Assembly: GCF_015667935.1 (NCBI RefSeq)
Contig: NZ_JADPET010000003.1
Span: forward strand, 1-50,784
Length of the DNA: 50,784 nt
From: Clostridium sp. 1001270J_160509_D11
GTDB taxonomy: Bacteria > Bacillota > Clostridia > Peptostreptococcales > Peptostreptococcaceae
Reading direction: 5' to 3'
The notes below the pieces were generated by a model. It saw nothing but the letters and a program-made list of their open reading frames with translations. It was not told the origin of the DNA and did no database searches. Made by a program: the position numbers and the translations under genes. Below, one piece after another: positions 31,069 to 40,058 of this stretch. Position 1 is the stretch's first letter; every line of letters begins with the position of its first letter.

Positions 31069-31608
31069 TTAATTGCTATAAAATAAATCATCTTTATCTC
31101 TAGGGCCATTTTGATTTGCTGATGAACCATTTTTGTTCAAGTCAGTTAAATCTGTAACATATTCTGAGTAAAAATGAGGATCTCTATTTATATTATTAGA
31201 ATCATAATGCTCTGTGTTATCATATCTTGAATATGTTTCAGTTTCTTGTGCGCAGTGGGCACAAAGTTTTGTTTCTGGCAAGATATCGAGTCTTTCTGAT
31301 TCTATTTTGTTATGACATCTTTCGCAATATCCAAATTCATCATTATCAATTTTATTTAGTGCATCATTGACTTTATCTAATTGGTATTGTTGATGGTCTG
31401 TTAAACTATTTTGCATATCGTTCATATAAACTTCAGTACCAATATCTCCTGGATGGTTATCATAACTAGATAATTCACCAGAACTATATCTTTCACTAGT
31501 GTGACGCGATGTATTACCAAATAGCGTATTATCCTTCATTTCTGATATTAAATTTTCGAGTTCTACCTTTTCTTTTTTTAATTGTTTTTTATAATTATTT
31601 GAGTCCAT
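31069..31608 (-). CDS. TraR/DksA-type C4 zinc-finger protein (YteA-like)
   Basis: 179 aa. N-terminal coiled-coil-like helix (SNNYKKQLKKEKVELENLI) and a C4 zinc finger with Cys95, Cys98, Cys116 and Cys119 (YCERCH...LCAHC), the DksA/TraR fold. The DNHPGDIGTEVYM segment near residue 51 and overall length fit the YteA/YocK group of Bacillota, some of which are sporulation or stress associated. Whether it binds RNA polymerase is not known. The C-terminal 50 residues are polar and low-complexity. ATG follows GAGGGATG. Transcribed towards the bgl operon. Confidence 0.87.
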   Translation of the reverse strand: MDSNNYKKQLKKEKVELENLISEMKDNTLFGNTSRHTSERYSSGELSSYDNHPGDIGTEVYMNDMQNSLTDHQQYQLDKVNDALNKIDNDEFGYCERCHNKIESERLDILPETKLCAHCAQETETYSRYDNTEHYDSNNINRDPHFYSEYVTDLTDLNKNGSSANQNGPRDKDDLFYSN

Positions 31609-31886
31609 ATTATCATCCCTCGCATAAAATATTTATTAAAAATGTCGATTCTATTATATGGAGTATTCAAAATCATATACCCGGGGATAATAGTAAAAAA
31701 TATATTGTTTTTTAGGCTCTTAGAATCAAAAATGTCATAAATAAAAAAATAAATATACCAACTTTTTACAGATCGATGTAAAATTATGAAAAATTTAGTA
31801 TAATATTAAGGTATAACAAAATATATATTTATTTTTTGGCAAGTGTTTTGTCGTTTGCAAATTAAAAAAATAATATTACAGTATAA

Positions 31887-31921
31887 ACATAAATTATTTG
31901 TAACACAAATAAAATTTATGT
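31887..31921 (+). promoter_or_regulatory. Long hairpin upstream of the S1-domain gene
   Basis: ACATAAATT-ATTTGT-AAC-ACAAAT-AA-AATTTATGT: 15 bp interrupted only by a 2-nt bulge. No T-run follows. It lies upstream of the extended -10 promoter at 31962, so it is more likely a DNA-level operator or an end of an unannotated transcript than part of the S1 mRNA. The rest of the 31609-32019 gap is AT-rich with no gene seen. Confidence 0.4.
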
Positions 31922-31961
31922 ATAAATTTTGTAATAAAACTGTAGGTATTTTAACGATTAA

Positions 31962-31970
31962 TGGTATAAT
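31962..31970 (+). promoter_or_regulatory. Extended -10 promoter of the S1-domain gene
   Basis: TGG-TATAAT, a TGn-extended -10 with a perfect TATAAT (31965-31970); no good -35 at 17 nt. It lies 50 nt upstream of the start codon. Confidence 0.5.
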
Positions 31971-32019
31971 AATACTTATAGGATTAATAAGATAAACGTG
32001 TGAAAGGATGTATTATAAA

Positions 32020-33279
32020 ATGACTAATGAATTATCAATGCAAGAGCTGTTAGACCAACAAGAACAACAGTTAGACAAATTAAAAGTAGGGGAACTTATA
32101 ACAGGAACTATAACTAAAGTAACTCATGATGCAGTTGTACTTGGTTTAGATTGTGGATTTGACGGAGTAATCATATCAGACGATTTAAATATAGAAAAGG
32201 GCAAAGAAGTTGCTGATGTTTATAAAGTTGGCGACAAAGTATCTGCTGTTATAACTAAAGTATCTCCTAAAGATGGTACTGTAAGATTATCAAAAGTATT
32301 AGCAGATAAAGAACAAGACTTAAAAGATGTAGAAGCAGCATATAACGAACATAAAATAGTTACTGCATATGTTGAAAAAGCTATACCAAGAGGTGTATTT
32401 GCAAAATACAAATCAATTCAATTATTTATACCAATATCTCAAATAGACACTAAATTTGTAAACGATACAAAAGAATATGTTGGTGCAAATTTAGAAGTTT
32501 ATATAATAGAATTCAACACAAACAGAAACAAATATGTTGCATCTCATAGAGAAGTATTACAAGAAAGAATAAACGTAGAAAGACAAGAAAGAAAAGAAAG
32601 AGAAAAAGCAGAAAGAGACGCAGAAAGAGCTAAAGTTAAAGCTGAAAGAGATGCAGAAAGAGCTAGGGTTAAAGAAGCTAGACAAAACATATTCGATTCT
32701 CTTGAAGTAGGACAAAAAATACATGGTAAAGTAACAAAAATAATGCCTTATGGAGCTTTCATAGATATCGGTGAAGGTTTAGAAGGATTAGCTCATATAA
32801 ACAACTTAGCTTGGAAAAGAGTAGAGTCTGTTGAAGATGTAGTTTCTGAAGGACAAGAATTAGACGTTTATGTATTAGAAGTAAATAAAGAAAATAATAG
32901 AATAGCTTTAGCAGTAAAAGATATAAACAACGATCCATGGCAATTAATAGCTAAAGAAGTTGCTGTTGGTGATGTTATAACTGGTAAAGTTGTTAGAACT
33001 ATAGATAGAGGAGCTTTCGTTGAAATAAAAGAAGGTGTTGAAGCTTATTTACCAATATCTCAATTAAGCGAAAAAAGAGTTCCAACAGTAAGCAGCGTAG
33101 TAAATCCTGGTGATGAAATAGAAGCTAAAATATTAAACTTCCATCCAGAAGAAAAAAGAATGTTAATATCTATAAAAGAAGTTAATGCAGAGCCAGAAGA
33201 AGATTACACTCAATTTATGAAACCTGAAGAATCTTTAGGTGCTACAATTGGCGACGCTATAAAAAAAGCTGGAAAATAA
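32020..33279 (+). CDS. S1 RNA-binding domain protein, ribosomal protein S1-like (RpsA homologue)
   Basis: 419 aa with four S1 (OB-fold) domains: about 22-92, 110-180, 228-297 and 313-385 (for example GKVTKIMPYGAFIDIGEGLEGLAHI and GKVVRTIDRGAFVEIKEGVEAYLPISQL). Between domains 2 and 3 lies a highly charged helix (182-222) with two 11-residue repeats AERDAERA(K/R)VK. Likely an mRNA-binding translation factor, as in Firmicutes S1 homologues; whether it is ribosome-bound is unknown. ATG 32020 is preferred over the ATG at 32008, which overlaps the AAAGGATG SD. Monocistronic by position. Confidence 0.88.
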   Translation: MTNELSMQELLDQQEQQLDKLKVGELITGTITKVTHDAVVLGLDCGFDGVIISDDLNIEKGKEVADVYKVGDKVSAVITKVSPKDGTVRLSKVLADKEQDLKDVEAAYNEHKIVTAYVEKAIPRGVFAKYKSIQLFIPISQIDTKFVNDTKEYVGANLEVYIIEFNTNRNKYVASHREVLQERINVERQERKEREKAERDAERAKVKAERDAERARVKEARQNIFDSLEVGQKIHGKVTKIMPYGAFIDIGEGLEGLAHINNLAWKRVESVEDVVSEGQELDVYVLEVNKENNRIALAVKDINNDPWQLIAKEVAVGDVITGKVVRTIDRGAFVEIKEGVEAYLPISQLSEKRVPTVSSVVNPGDEIEAKILNFHPEEKRMLISIKEVNAEPEEDYTQFMKPEESLGATIGDAIKKAGK

Positions 33280-33299
33280 TAATTAAACATTAAAATAAG

Positions 33300-33323
33300 A
33301 GCTGTCTCAGTATTGGGGCAGCT
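33300..33323 (+). terminator. Weak hairpin after the S1-domain gene
   Basis: AGCTGTCTC / GGGGCAGCT, 9 bp with two G-U pairs. The following TGAATCATTTTA is a poor U-run, so some read-through into the PHP gene is expected. Confidence 0.5.
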
Positions 33324-33362
33324 TGAATCATTTTATACTAAATATCATAGAGAGGAAGAATA

Positions 33363-34076
33363 ATGAAAGCAATAATAGATATGCATACACATACTGTTGC
33401 AAGTGGACACGCTTACAGCACGATACATGAAAATATACAATTTGCTAAAAAACATGGCATGAAATTTCTTGGGACATCTGACCATGGTTCAACAATGACA
33501 GGCGGACCAGCAGAATACTTTTTTCACAATCTAAAAGTAGTTCCAAGAGAAATGGATGGCGTTAAAATATTAAGAGGTATGGAAGCTAATATACTTGATG
33601 TTAATGGAAATATAGACGAATTAGATTCAAAAGCTCTTGATGGTCTTGATTATCTAATAGCTAGTCTTCATATAGTATGTATAGAACCATCTACTAAAGA
33701 AGACAATACAATGGCAATACTTAACGTTATGGATAAAGAAAAAGTAAAAATAATAGGTCATCCAGATGACGCTAGATATGAGCTTGATTATGAAGCTATA
33801 GTAAAAAAAGCAAAAGAAAAAAATATATTATTAGAAGTAAATAATTCATCATTATCACCAAATACATCTAGAGAAGGCGCTAGAGAAAATATACTGAAAT
33901 ACCTAGAACTTTGTAAAGAATACGGTGTAAGAATAATAATGGGAACAGACTCTCATATATGTTATGATATAGGAGTTTTCCAATATGCAGAAGCAATAAT
34001 TGAAGAAGCTAATTTCCCAAAAGAATTAGTAATCAATTATTGGGAAGATCAAATTATAGAATTTTTCGGAATTTAA
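33363..34076 (+). CDS. PHP-domain phosphatase (YcdX-like)
   Basis: 237 aa PHP (polymerase and histidinol phosphatase) family protein. Metal-ligand motifs: MHTHT with His8 and His10, SDHGSTM near residue 39, GMEANI near 73, SLHIV near 100, GHPDD near 133, and GTDSH near the C-terminus, the set seen in YcdX trinuclear-zinc phosphatases. The physiological substrate is unknown. ATG lies behind GAGAGGAAG. No obvious operon partner; downstream is the leu T-box. Confidence 0.9.
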   Translation: MKAIIDMHTHTVASGHAYSTIHENIQFAKKHGMKFLGTSDHGSTMTGGPAEYFFHNLKVVPREMDGVKILRGMEANILDVNGNIDELDSKALDGLDYLIASLHIVCIEPSTKEDNTMAILNVMDKEKVKIIGHPDDARYELDYEAIVKKAKEKNILLEVNNSSLSPNTSREGARENILKYLELCKEYGVRIIMGTDSHICYDIGVFQYAEAIIEEANFPKELVINYWEDQIIEFFGI

Positions 34077-34104
34077 TGAATTGAAGAAAATATACAAAAA
34101 CTTA

Positions 34105-34133
34105 TTGACAATAAATGGTAAATAATATATTAT
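34105..34133 (+). promoter_or_regulatory. Promoter of the leucine operon
   Basis: TTGACA at 34105-34110, 17-nt spacer, TATTAT at 34128-34133. It is about 45 nt upstream of the T-box stem I region. Confidence 0.75.
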
Positions 34134-34179
34134 TTTAATTAAGTTAAGAAAATACACAAAATAACAACAAAAACTAAAC

Positions 34180-34417
34180 AAAGGCGTTGAGTAGAAGTAG
34201 TAGGAATTTATGAAACTTACAGAGAGCCAAAGTGTGGTGTGATTTGGCAGTGGATGAATCTGAACTTGTCTAGGAGCTGTTTACCTAGGGTAAAACGTTA
34301 GTCTACGTTATAAGGCATACAGTTTTAACTGTTACAGAGTGGGCTTTTTATAAGCTAACTAGAGTGGTACCGCGAGAATACAACCTCGTCTCTAATTTTT
34401 AGAGACGGGGTTTTTTT
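34180..34417 (+). promoter_or_regulatory. T-box riboswitch controlling the leu operon
   Basis: Contains the AGAGA-type stem I motif at 34221, a stem III-like AACGT/ACGTT hairpin near 34295-34310, the conserved antiterminator bulge TGGTACCGCG at 34365-34374, and an overlapping terminator. The gene order downstream (leuACDB) implies tRNA-Leu sensing. In the specifier region near 34260-34268 both CTT (34265-34267) and TTG (34266-34268) are leucine codons; I cannot fix the specifier without folding stem I. Confidence 0.95.
34382..34417 (+). terminator. T-box terminator
   Basis: AACCTCGTCTCT / AGAGACGGGGTT stem of 12 bp (one G-U), 7-nt loop, then T7. It competes with the antiterminator containing TGGTACCGCG. 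Confidence 0.93.
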
Positions 34418-34717
34418 AACACAAAAAATAAAAGAGATAAGGCCAATCTCAATTAAATTTTAAATTTTTTTAATGTTTGGTAAATAACTAATAATAACTG
34501 GGACTCGATAAGAGAAAAATAATAGGGAATAAAAAAGCACAAAATAAAAAATAACTAGGGAATATAAACACATATAAAGGCACATATGTTAAATAAGTAC
34601 ATGGGCAAATAGTACAAATAACTGAGTAAAGCGGAAAAATACTCAAACTAAATATCAGAAAATACTGAATAATATACAAAATACACAATGTGAATAGTTA
34701 ATACAGGGGGATAAAAA
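34418..34717 (+). other. 300-nt untranslated gap between T-box terminator and leuA
   Basis: AT-rich with no SD-equipped frame on +. A 66-codon hydrophobic frame exists on minus (34488-34688) but has no SD. No strong hairpin or promoter recognised. Such a long spacer between a T-box and its first gene is unusual. Confidence 0.5.
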
Positions 34718-36463
34718 ATGAGAAATAGTGAGTTTAATTATAAAAAATATGTAAAACCAGACTTTCAACCAAAAAACTTTACAAATCGTGAATGGCCAGA
34801 CAAGGATATCACAAAAGCACCTATTTGGTGTAGTGTAGATTTAAGAGACGGGAATCAATCACTACCTACTCCAATGAGTGTAGATGAAAAAATGAAAATG
34901 TTTAAAATGTTGTTAGATGTAGGATTCAAAGAAATCGAAATAGGATTTCCATCAGCGTCACAAACTGAATACGACTTTTTAAGAAAGTTAATAGATGAGA
35001 ACTTAATACCAGATGATGTTAAGGTACAAGTTTTAACTCAATCAAGAGAACACTTAATAACAAAGACTTTTGAGGCATTAAGAGGATGTAAAAATGCAAT
35101 AGTGCATTTATATAATTCAACATCAGTATTACAAAGAGATGTAGTGTTCAATATGGAAAAATACGAAATAATAGGAATAGCTGTTAAAGGGGCAAAATTA
35201 ATGAAAGAAGAAGCAGCTAAATATCCAGAAACAAACTTCCAATTTGAATATTCACCAGAAAGTTTTACAGGAACTGAGATGGAATATGCTCTTGAAATTT
35301 GTGAGGCTGTTATGGATGTTTGGGAGCCAACACAAGAAAATAAGATGATAATAAATTTACCATCAACTGTAGAAATGACTACACCAAACAGATATGCAGA
35401 CCAAATAGAATGGTTCAGCAAAAATATTAAAAATAGAGATTGTGTGACAATAAGTTTACATCCACACAATGATAGAGGAACATCAACTGCAGCTGCTGAG
35501 TTAGGATTATTAGCAGGAGCAGATAGAATAGAAGGTACATTATTTGGAAATGGTGAAAGAACAGGAAACTTAGACATATTAATAGTGGGAATGAATATGT
35601 ACGCACAAGGTGTAGATCCTGAGCTAGACTTTTCAAATATAAATGAAATAGCAGATATATACAAAAACTGCACAAAATTAAATATACATGAAAGACATCC
35701 ATATGTCGGTGATTTAGTCTTTACTGCTTTTTCTGGTTCACACCAAGATGCAATCAGAAAAGGAATGAAAGCGAGAGAAGCTAGAGGTGAATATGTATGG
35801 CAAGTTCCATATTTACCATTAGACCCTCACGATTTAGGAAGGGAATACACAGAAATAATAAGAATAAATTCTCAATCTGGTAAAGGTGGAGCAGCATATA
35901 TCATGGAAAGCGAATTTGGATATAATATGCCAAAAGCTATGCAGACATACTTTGGAAAAGTAGTAAAAAGATGTTCAGACTCAATGGGTAAAGAACTTTC
36001 TCCACAAGAGATATTCAACTTATTTAAAAAATGGTATATCGATATAGAAACACCATACAAATTAACAAAATATAAAATAAGCTCAGTAGATTCTGATTCA
36101 TTTGATGTTGATAGCAATAATATAGAGACAAATAGCTTATCATTAGAAGCAGTAATAAACTTTGACGGCCATGATTATACAATTAAAGGAACTGGTAATG
36201 GTCCAGTAGATGCATTTAGTAATGCATTAATGCAACAAGATGAAAAAGAATTACAACCACTTAAAAACTATAAATTCGTTCACTACCATGAACATGCTCT
36301 TGGTGAAGGTTCACATGTTAAAGGGGTTGCTTATATTCAAATTGATACAGGTGCAGACGAACCATATTTCGGAGTTGGAATTTCTGAAAATATCAATACA
36401 GCAGCAATAAGCGCACTTATGAACGCTATTAATAAGAGCTATATAAAAATGAATGTAAACTAA
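34718..36463 (+). CDS. leuA: 2-isopropylmalate synthase (long LeuA2-type)
   Basis: Condenses 2-oxoisovalerate and acetyl-CoA in the first committed step of leucine synthesis. 581 aa. TIM-barrel domain with [17 protein letters not shown] near residue 37 (metal-binding Asp) and HPHNDRGT near 248 (metal-binding His pair); C-terminal LeuA dimer/regulatory domain after ~430 where leucine would bind. The length and the [11 protein letters not shown] loop fit the LeuA type 2 group of yeast and actinobacteria rather than the short E. coli type. ATG follows AGGGGG. Read-through of the T-box is required for expression. Confidence 0.95.
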   Translation: MRNSEFNYKKYVKPDFQPKNFTNREWPDKDITKAPIWCSVDLRDGNQSLPTPMSVDEKMKMFKMLLDVGFKEIEIGFPSASQTEYDFLRKLIDENLIPDDVKVQVLTQSREHLITKTFEALRGCKNAIVHLYNSTSVLQRDVVFNMEKYEIIGIAVKGAKLMKEEAAKYPETNFQFEYSPESFTGTEMEYALEICEAVMDVWEPTQENKMIINLPSTVEMTTPNRYADQIEWFSKNIKNRDCVTISLHPHNDRGTSTAAAELGLLAGADRIEGTLFGNGERTGNLDILIVGMNMYAQGVDPELDFSNINEIADIYKNCTKLNIHERHPYVGDLVFTAFSGSHQDAIRKGMKAREARGEYVWQVPYLPLDPHDLGREYTEIIRINSQSGKGGAAYIMESEFGYNMPKAMQTYFGKVVKRCSDSMGKELSPQEIFNLFKKWYIDIETPYKLTKYKISSVDSDSFDVDSNNIETNSLSLEAVINFDGHDYTIKGTGNGPVDAFSNALMQQDEKELQPLKNYKFVHYHEHALGEGSHVKGVAYIQIDTGADEPYFGVGISENINTAAISALMNAINKSYIKMNVN

Positions 36464-36485
36464 GGATAATTGGGAGGATATGCCG

Positions 36486-37775
36486 ATGGGGATGACAATG
36501 ACACAAAAAATATTAGCAAAACACGCTGGTATGGATGAAGTAAAAAAAGGACAATTAATAGAAGCTAACTTAGATTTAGTTTTAGGAAATGATATAACTA
36601 CTCCAGTTGCAATAACTGAATTTAATAAATTAGGAATAGATGAAGTATTTGATAATACTAAAGTCACAATAGTATGTGACCACTTCACACCAAATAAAGA
36701 TATAAAAAGTGCAGAACAATGTAAAGTTGCTAGAACTTTTGCAAGAGGAAAAGAAGTCGTAAACTATTTTGATGTTGGTCAAATGGGAATAGAACATTGC
36801 TTATTACCAGAAAAGGGATTAGTAACAGCAGGTGATGTAGTAATCGGTGCTGATTCACATACTTGCACATACGGAGCACTTGGTGCATTTTCAACAGGTA
36901 TAGGTTCGACTGATATGGCAGCTGGCATGGCGACAGGAAAGGCATGGTTTAAGGTACCTGGAGCAATCAAATTTGTTCTAAAAAATAAACCATCTAAATG
37001 GATAAGTGGTAAAGATATAATCTTACACATAATCGGCGAAATTGGAGTTGATGGAGCTAGATATATGTCAATGGAATTTGTCGGAGATGGTGTACAATAC
37101 TTATCAATGGATGACAGATTTACAATATGCAACATGGCTATAGAAGCAGGGGCTAAAAATGGTATATTCCCTGTTGATGAAAAAACTAAAGAATATATAA
37201 AAACTCATCCATGCAAAACTATCGAAAAAAATCCAACTGTATATGAAGCAGACGAAGATGCTGAATATGACAGAGTGATTGAAATAGATTTAAGCGGGTT
37301 AAAACCAACAGTAGCATTCCCACATCTACCAGAAAACACAAAAACTACTGACGAAATAACTGAAGATATAAAAATTGATCAAGTTGTAATCGGCTCATGT
37401 ACAAACGGTAGAATTGAAGATATGAGAATTGCTGCCGAAATAATGAAAGGTAAAAAAGTTGCTGATGATGTGAGATGTATAGTTTTCCCAGGAACACAAG
37501 CAATCTACCTTGAAGCAATAGAAAAAGGATATATAACTGATATGGTACTTGCAGGTGCTGCAATTTCGACACCAACATGTGGACCTTGTTTAGGTGGACA
37601 TATGGGAATATTGGCAGCAGGCGAAAGAGCAGTGTCAACTACAAATAGAAACTTTGTAGGAAGAATGGGACATACGGAGTCTGAAGTTTATTTAGCAAGT
37701 CCAGCAGTTGCAGCAGCATCTGCAATAACAGGAAAAATATCATCACCAAGTGAAGTTTGTGGAGGGGAAAAATAA
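36486..37775 (+). CDS. leuC: 3-isopropylmalate dehydratase large subunit
   Basis: Aconitase-family subunit that with LeuD isomerises 2- to 3-isopropylmalate. [4Fe-4S] ligands: Cys in IGSCTNGR near 300 and the CGPCLGGH pair near 361. [28 protein letters not shown] near 118 is the aconitase substrate loop. The N-terminus [15 protein letters not shown] matches clostridial homologues; ATG 36486 is 8 nt behind GGGAGG, whereas ATG 36480 is only 2 nt away. About 429 aa is normal for this type. leuD follows with a 1-nt gap. Confidence 0.96.
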   Translation: MGMTMTQKILAKHAGMDEVKKGQLIEANLDLVLGNDITTPVAITEFNKLGIDEVFDNTKVTIVCDHFTPNKDIKSAEQCKVARTFARGKEVVNYFDVGQMGIEHCLLPEKGLVTAGDVVIGADSHTCTYGALGAFSTGIGSTDMAAGMATGKAWFKVPGAIKFVLKNKPSKWISGKDIILHIIGEIGVDGARYMSMEFVGDGVQYLSMDDRFTICNMAIEAGAKNGIFPVDEKTKEYIKTHPCKTIEKNPTVYEADEDAEYDRVIEIDLSGLKPTVAFPHLPENTKTTDEITEDIKIDQVVIGSCTNGRIEDMRIAAEIMKGKKVADDVRCIVFPGTQAIYLEAIEKGYITDMVLAGAAISTPTCGPCLGGHMGILAAGERAVSTTNRNFVGRMGHTESEVYLASPAVAAASAITGKISSPSEVCGGEK

Positions 37776-37776
37776 T

Positions 37777-38265
37777 ATGTTAGCAAGTGGAAAAGTTTTT
37801 AAATACGGAGATAATATAGATACAGATGTAATTATACCAGCGAGATACTTAAATACTCCTGATATGAAAGAATTAGCATCTCACTGTATGGAAGATATAG
37901 ATAAAGAATTTGCTCAAAAAGTAGAAGAAGGAGACATCATAGTAGCAAACAAAAACTTTGGATGCGGTTCATCAAGAGAACATGCTCCAATAGCAATAAA
38001 AGAAAGTGGGATATCTTGTGTAATAGCATCAACTTTTGCGAGAATATTCTACAGAAATGCAATAAACATAGGTCTTCCAATACTTGAATGTGACGAAGCA
38101 GCAAAAGGAATTGAAGAAGGCGACAAAGTTGAAATTGACTTCAATACAGGTGTAATTAAAAATATAACTAAAAACGAAACTTATCAAGCAGAACCATTCC
38201 CAGAATTTATGCAAAATATAATTCAAAATGGCGGCTTAATTAAATCAATAGAAAAAAATAAATAA
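37777..38265 (+). CDS. leuD: 3-isopropylmalate dehydratase small subunit
   Basis: 162 aa partner of Leu[13 protein letters not shown] near residue 14 and [12 protein letters not shown] near 60 are the small-subunit substrate-binding motifs. 162 aa is the short clostridial/archaeal-type length, consistent with the LeuC type present. ATG 37777 lies 1 nt past the leuC stop behind GGAGGGG that is inside leuC, so translation is coupled. The frame is open 27 nt further upstream but without an SD. Confidence 0.95.
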   Translation: MLASGKVFKYGDNIDTDVIIPARYLNTPDMKELASHCMEDIDKEFAQKVEEGDIIVANKNFGCGSSREHAPIAIKESGISCVIASTFARIFYRNAINIGLPILECDEAAKGIEEGDKVEIDFNTGVIKNITKNETYQAEPFPEFMQNIIQNGGLIKSIEKNK

Positions 38266-38405
38266 AATATACTACAAACATAAAAATAAATTATCAAATA
38301 TAAGATAATAAATTAGTAAATATACTTGTAGAAATAAATTATATAAATAAATTAAAAATAATAAAAATATAAGGGAAAAGAAGTCAACTAGGGGGATTAT
38401 TATAG

Positions 38406-39476
38406 ATGGATTTTAATATAGCAGTAATAAAAGGGGACGGTGTCGGTCCAGAAATAGTAAACGAAGGATTAAAAGTTTTAGACAAAATAGCTCAAAAATA
38501 TAATCATAAATTTAAATATACAAATGTATTAGGCGGTGGTGCAGCAATTGATGAAACAGGAGAACCACTACCAAAAGAATCGCTAGATATATGCAAAGCA
38601 AGTGATGCAGTTTTATTAGGTGCAGTTGGTGGACCAAAATGGGACAATATAGACAGCGAAAGAAGACCAGAAAAAGGTCTATTAGCTCTTAGATCTGGTC
38701 TTGGATTATTTGTAAATTTAAGACCAGCAACAATGCACGAAAGCATTAAAGAAACATCTCCACTTAGAGCTGACATAGTAGAAAGAGGTATAGATTTTGT
38801 CGTTGTAAGAGAACTTACAGGAGGAATCTATTTTGGAGAAAGAAAAACAGGAATAGAAGATTGCATTGAGTTTGCATATGATGTTGAAAAATACGACGAA
38901 AACGAAATAAGAAGAATAGGCAAAAAGGCTTTTGAAACAGCAATGATAAGAAATAAAAAATTAACTTGTGTAGATAAAGCCAACGTTCTTGATAGCTCTA
39001 AATTATGGAGAAAAATTTTAAATGAATTATCAAAAGAATATCCAGAAGTCGAATTATCATATATGTATGTAGATAATGTAGCTATGCAATTAATAAAAGA
39101 CCCTTCTCAATTTGATGTTATAGTAACTAATAACATATTTGGAGATATAATATCAGATGAGGCATCAATGATAACTGGCTCTATTGGGATGTTACCATCA
39201 GCATCTGTCAGAGAAGACGACTTCGGGATGTATGAGCCAATTCATGGTAGTGCACCTGATATAGCATGTCAAAATATAGTAAACCCAATAGCTACAATAT
39301 TATCAGTGGCTATGATGCTTAGATATAGTTTTAAATTAGAAGAAGAAGCAAAAGCAATTGAAGATGCAGTTGAAAATGTCTTAAATGCAGGATATAGAAC
39401 AAAAGACATCTACAATGGTGTTGGAGAAGTAGTTGGAACAAAAGAAATGGGCGATTTAATAGCGAAGCAAATATAA
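38406..39476 (+). CDS. leuB: 3-isopropylmalate dehydrogenase
   Basis: NAD-dependent oxidative decarboxylation of 3-isopropylmalate to 2-oxoisocaproate. 356 aa. Family features: IAVIKGDGVGPEIV at the N-terminus, GAVGGPKWD near 75, RPEKGLLALRSGL near 89, VVRELTGGIYFG near 133, Lys/Asp residues in DNVAMQLIKDPSQFDVIVTNNIFGDIISD near 220, and EPIHGSAPDIA near 278. AGGGGG precedes the ATG by about 10 nt. It is 140 nt from leuD in an AT-rich spacer without an obvious terminator, so leuACDB is probably one transcript. Ends at a 21-bp terminator. Confidence 0.97.
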   Translation: MDFNIAVIKGDGVGPEIVNEGLKVLDKIAQKYNHKFKYTNVLGGGAAIDETGEPLPKESLDICKASDAVLLGAVGGPKWDNIDSERRPEKGLLALRSGLGLFVNLRPATMHESIKETSPLRADIVERGIDFVVVRELTGGIYFGERKTGIEDCIEFAYDVEKYDENEIRRIGKKAFETAMIRNKKLTCVDKANVLDSSKLWRKILNELSKEYPEVELSYMYVDNVAMQLIKDPSQFDVIVTNNIFGDIISDEASMITGSIGMLPSASVREDDFGMYEPIHGSAPDIACQNIVNPIATILSVAMMLRYSFKLEEEAKAIEDAVENVLNAGYRTKDIYNGVGEVVGTKEMGDLIAKQI

Positions 39477-39541
39477 TAAATCAAATTTAATTATATTTAA
39501 TATAAATAACTCATAAATATTATGATTAAAGTAAATAAACG

Positions 39542-39591
39542 AAACTAAAATCCATAAAGTCTATATACAGACTTTATGGATTTTAGTTTTT
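39542..39591 (+). terminator. Very strong terminator of the leu operon
   Basis: Perfect 21-bp stem from 39542-39562 to 39569-39589 (AAACTAAAATCCATAAAGTC with its complement), 6-nt loop, followed by T5. The poly-A at its 5' side is short, so mainly + acting. Confidence 0.93.
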
Positions 39592-39592
39592 A

Positions 39593-39620
39593 ATAAAAAA
39601 AAATCACCCTTGAGGTGATT
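39593..39620 (-). terminator. Minus-strand terminator opposite leuB
   Basis: Read on minus: AATCACC-TCAAG-GGTGATT followed by T9. It can only serve a transcript coming from 39621 or beyond on minus. Confidence 0.7.
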
Positions 39621-39629
39621 GATTAAAAT

Positions 39630-39661
39630 AAAAAATACATATTATAAAAAATACATATTAT
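39630..39661 (+). repeat. 16-bp perfect tandem duplication
   Basis: AAAAAATACATATTAT occurs twice without a spacer (39630-39645 and 39646-39661). Lies between the minus-strand small ORF and its terminator. Probably replication slippage. Confidence 0.7.
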
Positions 39662-39670
39662 AAGACAGGG

Positions 39671-39784
39671 TTATTTTTCTATTCTATCTTTTGGGGAAAG
39701 TAGAATATGAATTAAGTTATAGAAAAATAAAAAAAGCCAAAAGACTACAAAGTCTTCTGACTTGATTTGCATGTTTTCAAACAT
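39671..39784 (-). CDS. Possible 37-residue membrane peptide
   Basis: Minus-strand frame of 37 codons: a charged N-terminus (MFENMQIKSED), one hydrophobic stretch of about 18 residues (FVVFWLFLFFYNLIHILL) and a charged C-terminus (SPKDRIEK), a shape like type I toxins or small stress peptides. A good promoter (39814-39842) starts transcription ~23 nt upstream, and a minus terminator (39593-39620) follows. Against it: no SD, and a terminator-like hairpin lies inside the frame (39727-39761). No homologue recognised. Confidence 0.3.
   Translation of the reverse strand: MFENMQIKSEDFVVFWLFLFFYNLIHILLSPKDRIEK
39727..39761 (-). terminator. Minus-strand terminator of a candidate short RNA
   Basis: Read on minus: GTCAGAAGACT-TTGT-AGTCTTTTGGC, 11 bp with two G-U pairs, followed by T7. 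With the promoter at 39814-39842 it defines a ~80-nt RNA. Confidence 0.65.
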
Positions 39785-39813
39785 ATTTTATCAATAACTT
39801 AATTTATATTTAA

Positions 39814-39842
39814 ATTGTATAGAAGAATGCAAACTATGTCAA
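39814..39842 (-). promoter_or_regulatory. Minus-strand sigma-A promoter
   Basis: On minus: TTGACA (39842-39837), 17-nt spacer, TACAAT (39819-39814). Predicted start near 39807. Oriented away from cbiM and towards the two minus-strand terminators. Confidence 0.7.
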
Positions 39843-39931
39843 TTAAAATTGGAAAAATATTGAAAAATATTTGTAAATATGGAAGTACATAAGCAATATA
39901 GGACTGCAAAAAAGTGAAATTTATCTATTTG

Positions 39932-39960
39932 TTGACAATAAAAAAATATAGTGCTACTAT
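39932..39960 (+). promoter_or_regulatory. Promoter of the cbiM operon leader
   Basis: TTGACA at 39932-39937, 17-nt spacer, TACTAT at 39955-39960; start near 39967. It is divergent from the minus promoter 95 nt to the left. Confidence 0.72.
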
Positions 39961-39966
39961 TTAACT

Positions 39967-40051
39967 AAATTAACCACAAAAATATAAATTATGAAATTAA
40001 ACCACGAAGGCTTAGAAGTTCTTTGAGAACTATATGTTTTTGTGGTTTTTT
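39967..40051 (+). promoter_or_regulatory. Structured leader with terminator upstream of cbiM
   Basis: Outer stem pairs AACCACAAAAATATA (39972-39986) with TATATGTTTTTGTGGTT (40031-40047) and ends in T6, an intrinsic terminator. It encloses an AGTTCT-TTG-AGAACT hairpin. A second copy of AAACCAC (39999-40005) can also pair with GTGGTTT of the terminator arm, giving an alternative fold. Not recognised as a cobalamin or NiCo riboswitch. The ligand or factor is unknown. Confidence 0.55.
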
Positions 40052-40058
40052 AAATTAT

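Noticed and set aside
34488-34688. 66-codon hydrophobic frame on minus between the T-box and leuA
   Set aside because: No SD or promoter, composition explained by AT-rich non-coding DNA, antisense to the leu leader.
39967-40051. Cobalamin or NiCo riboswitch upstream of cbiM
   Set aside because: Too short for a cobalamin riboswitch and lacks the conserved G-rich junction motifs of NiCo; kept only as an unassigned structured leader.
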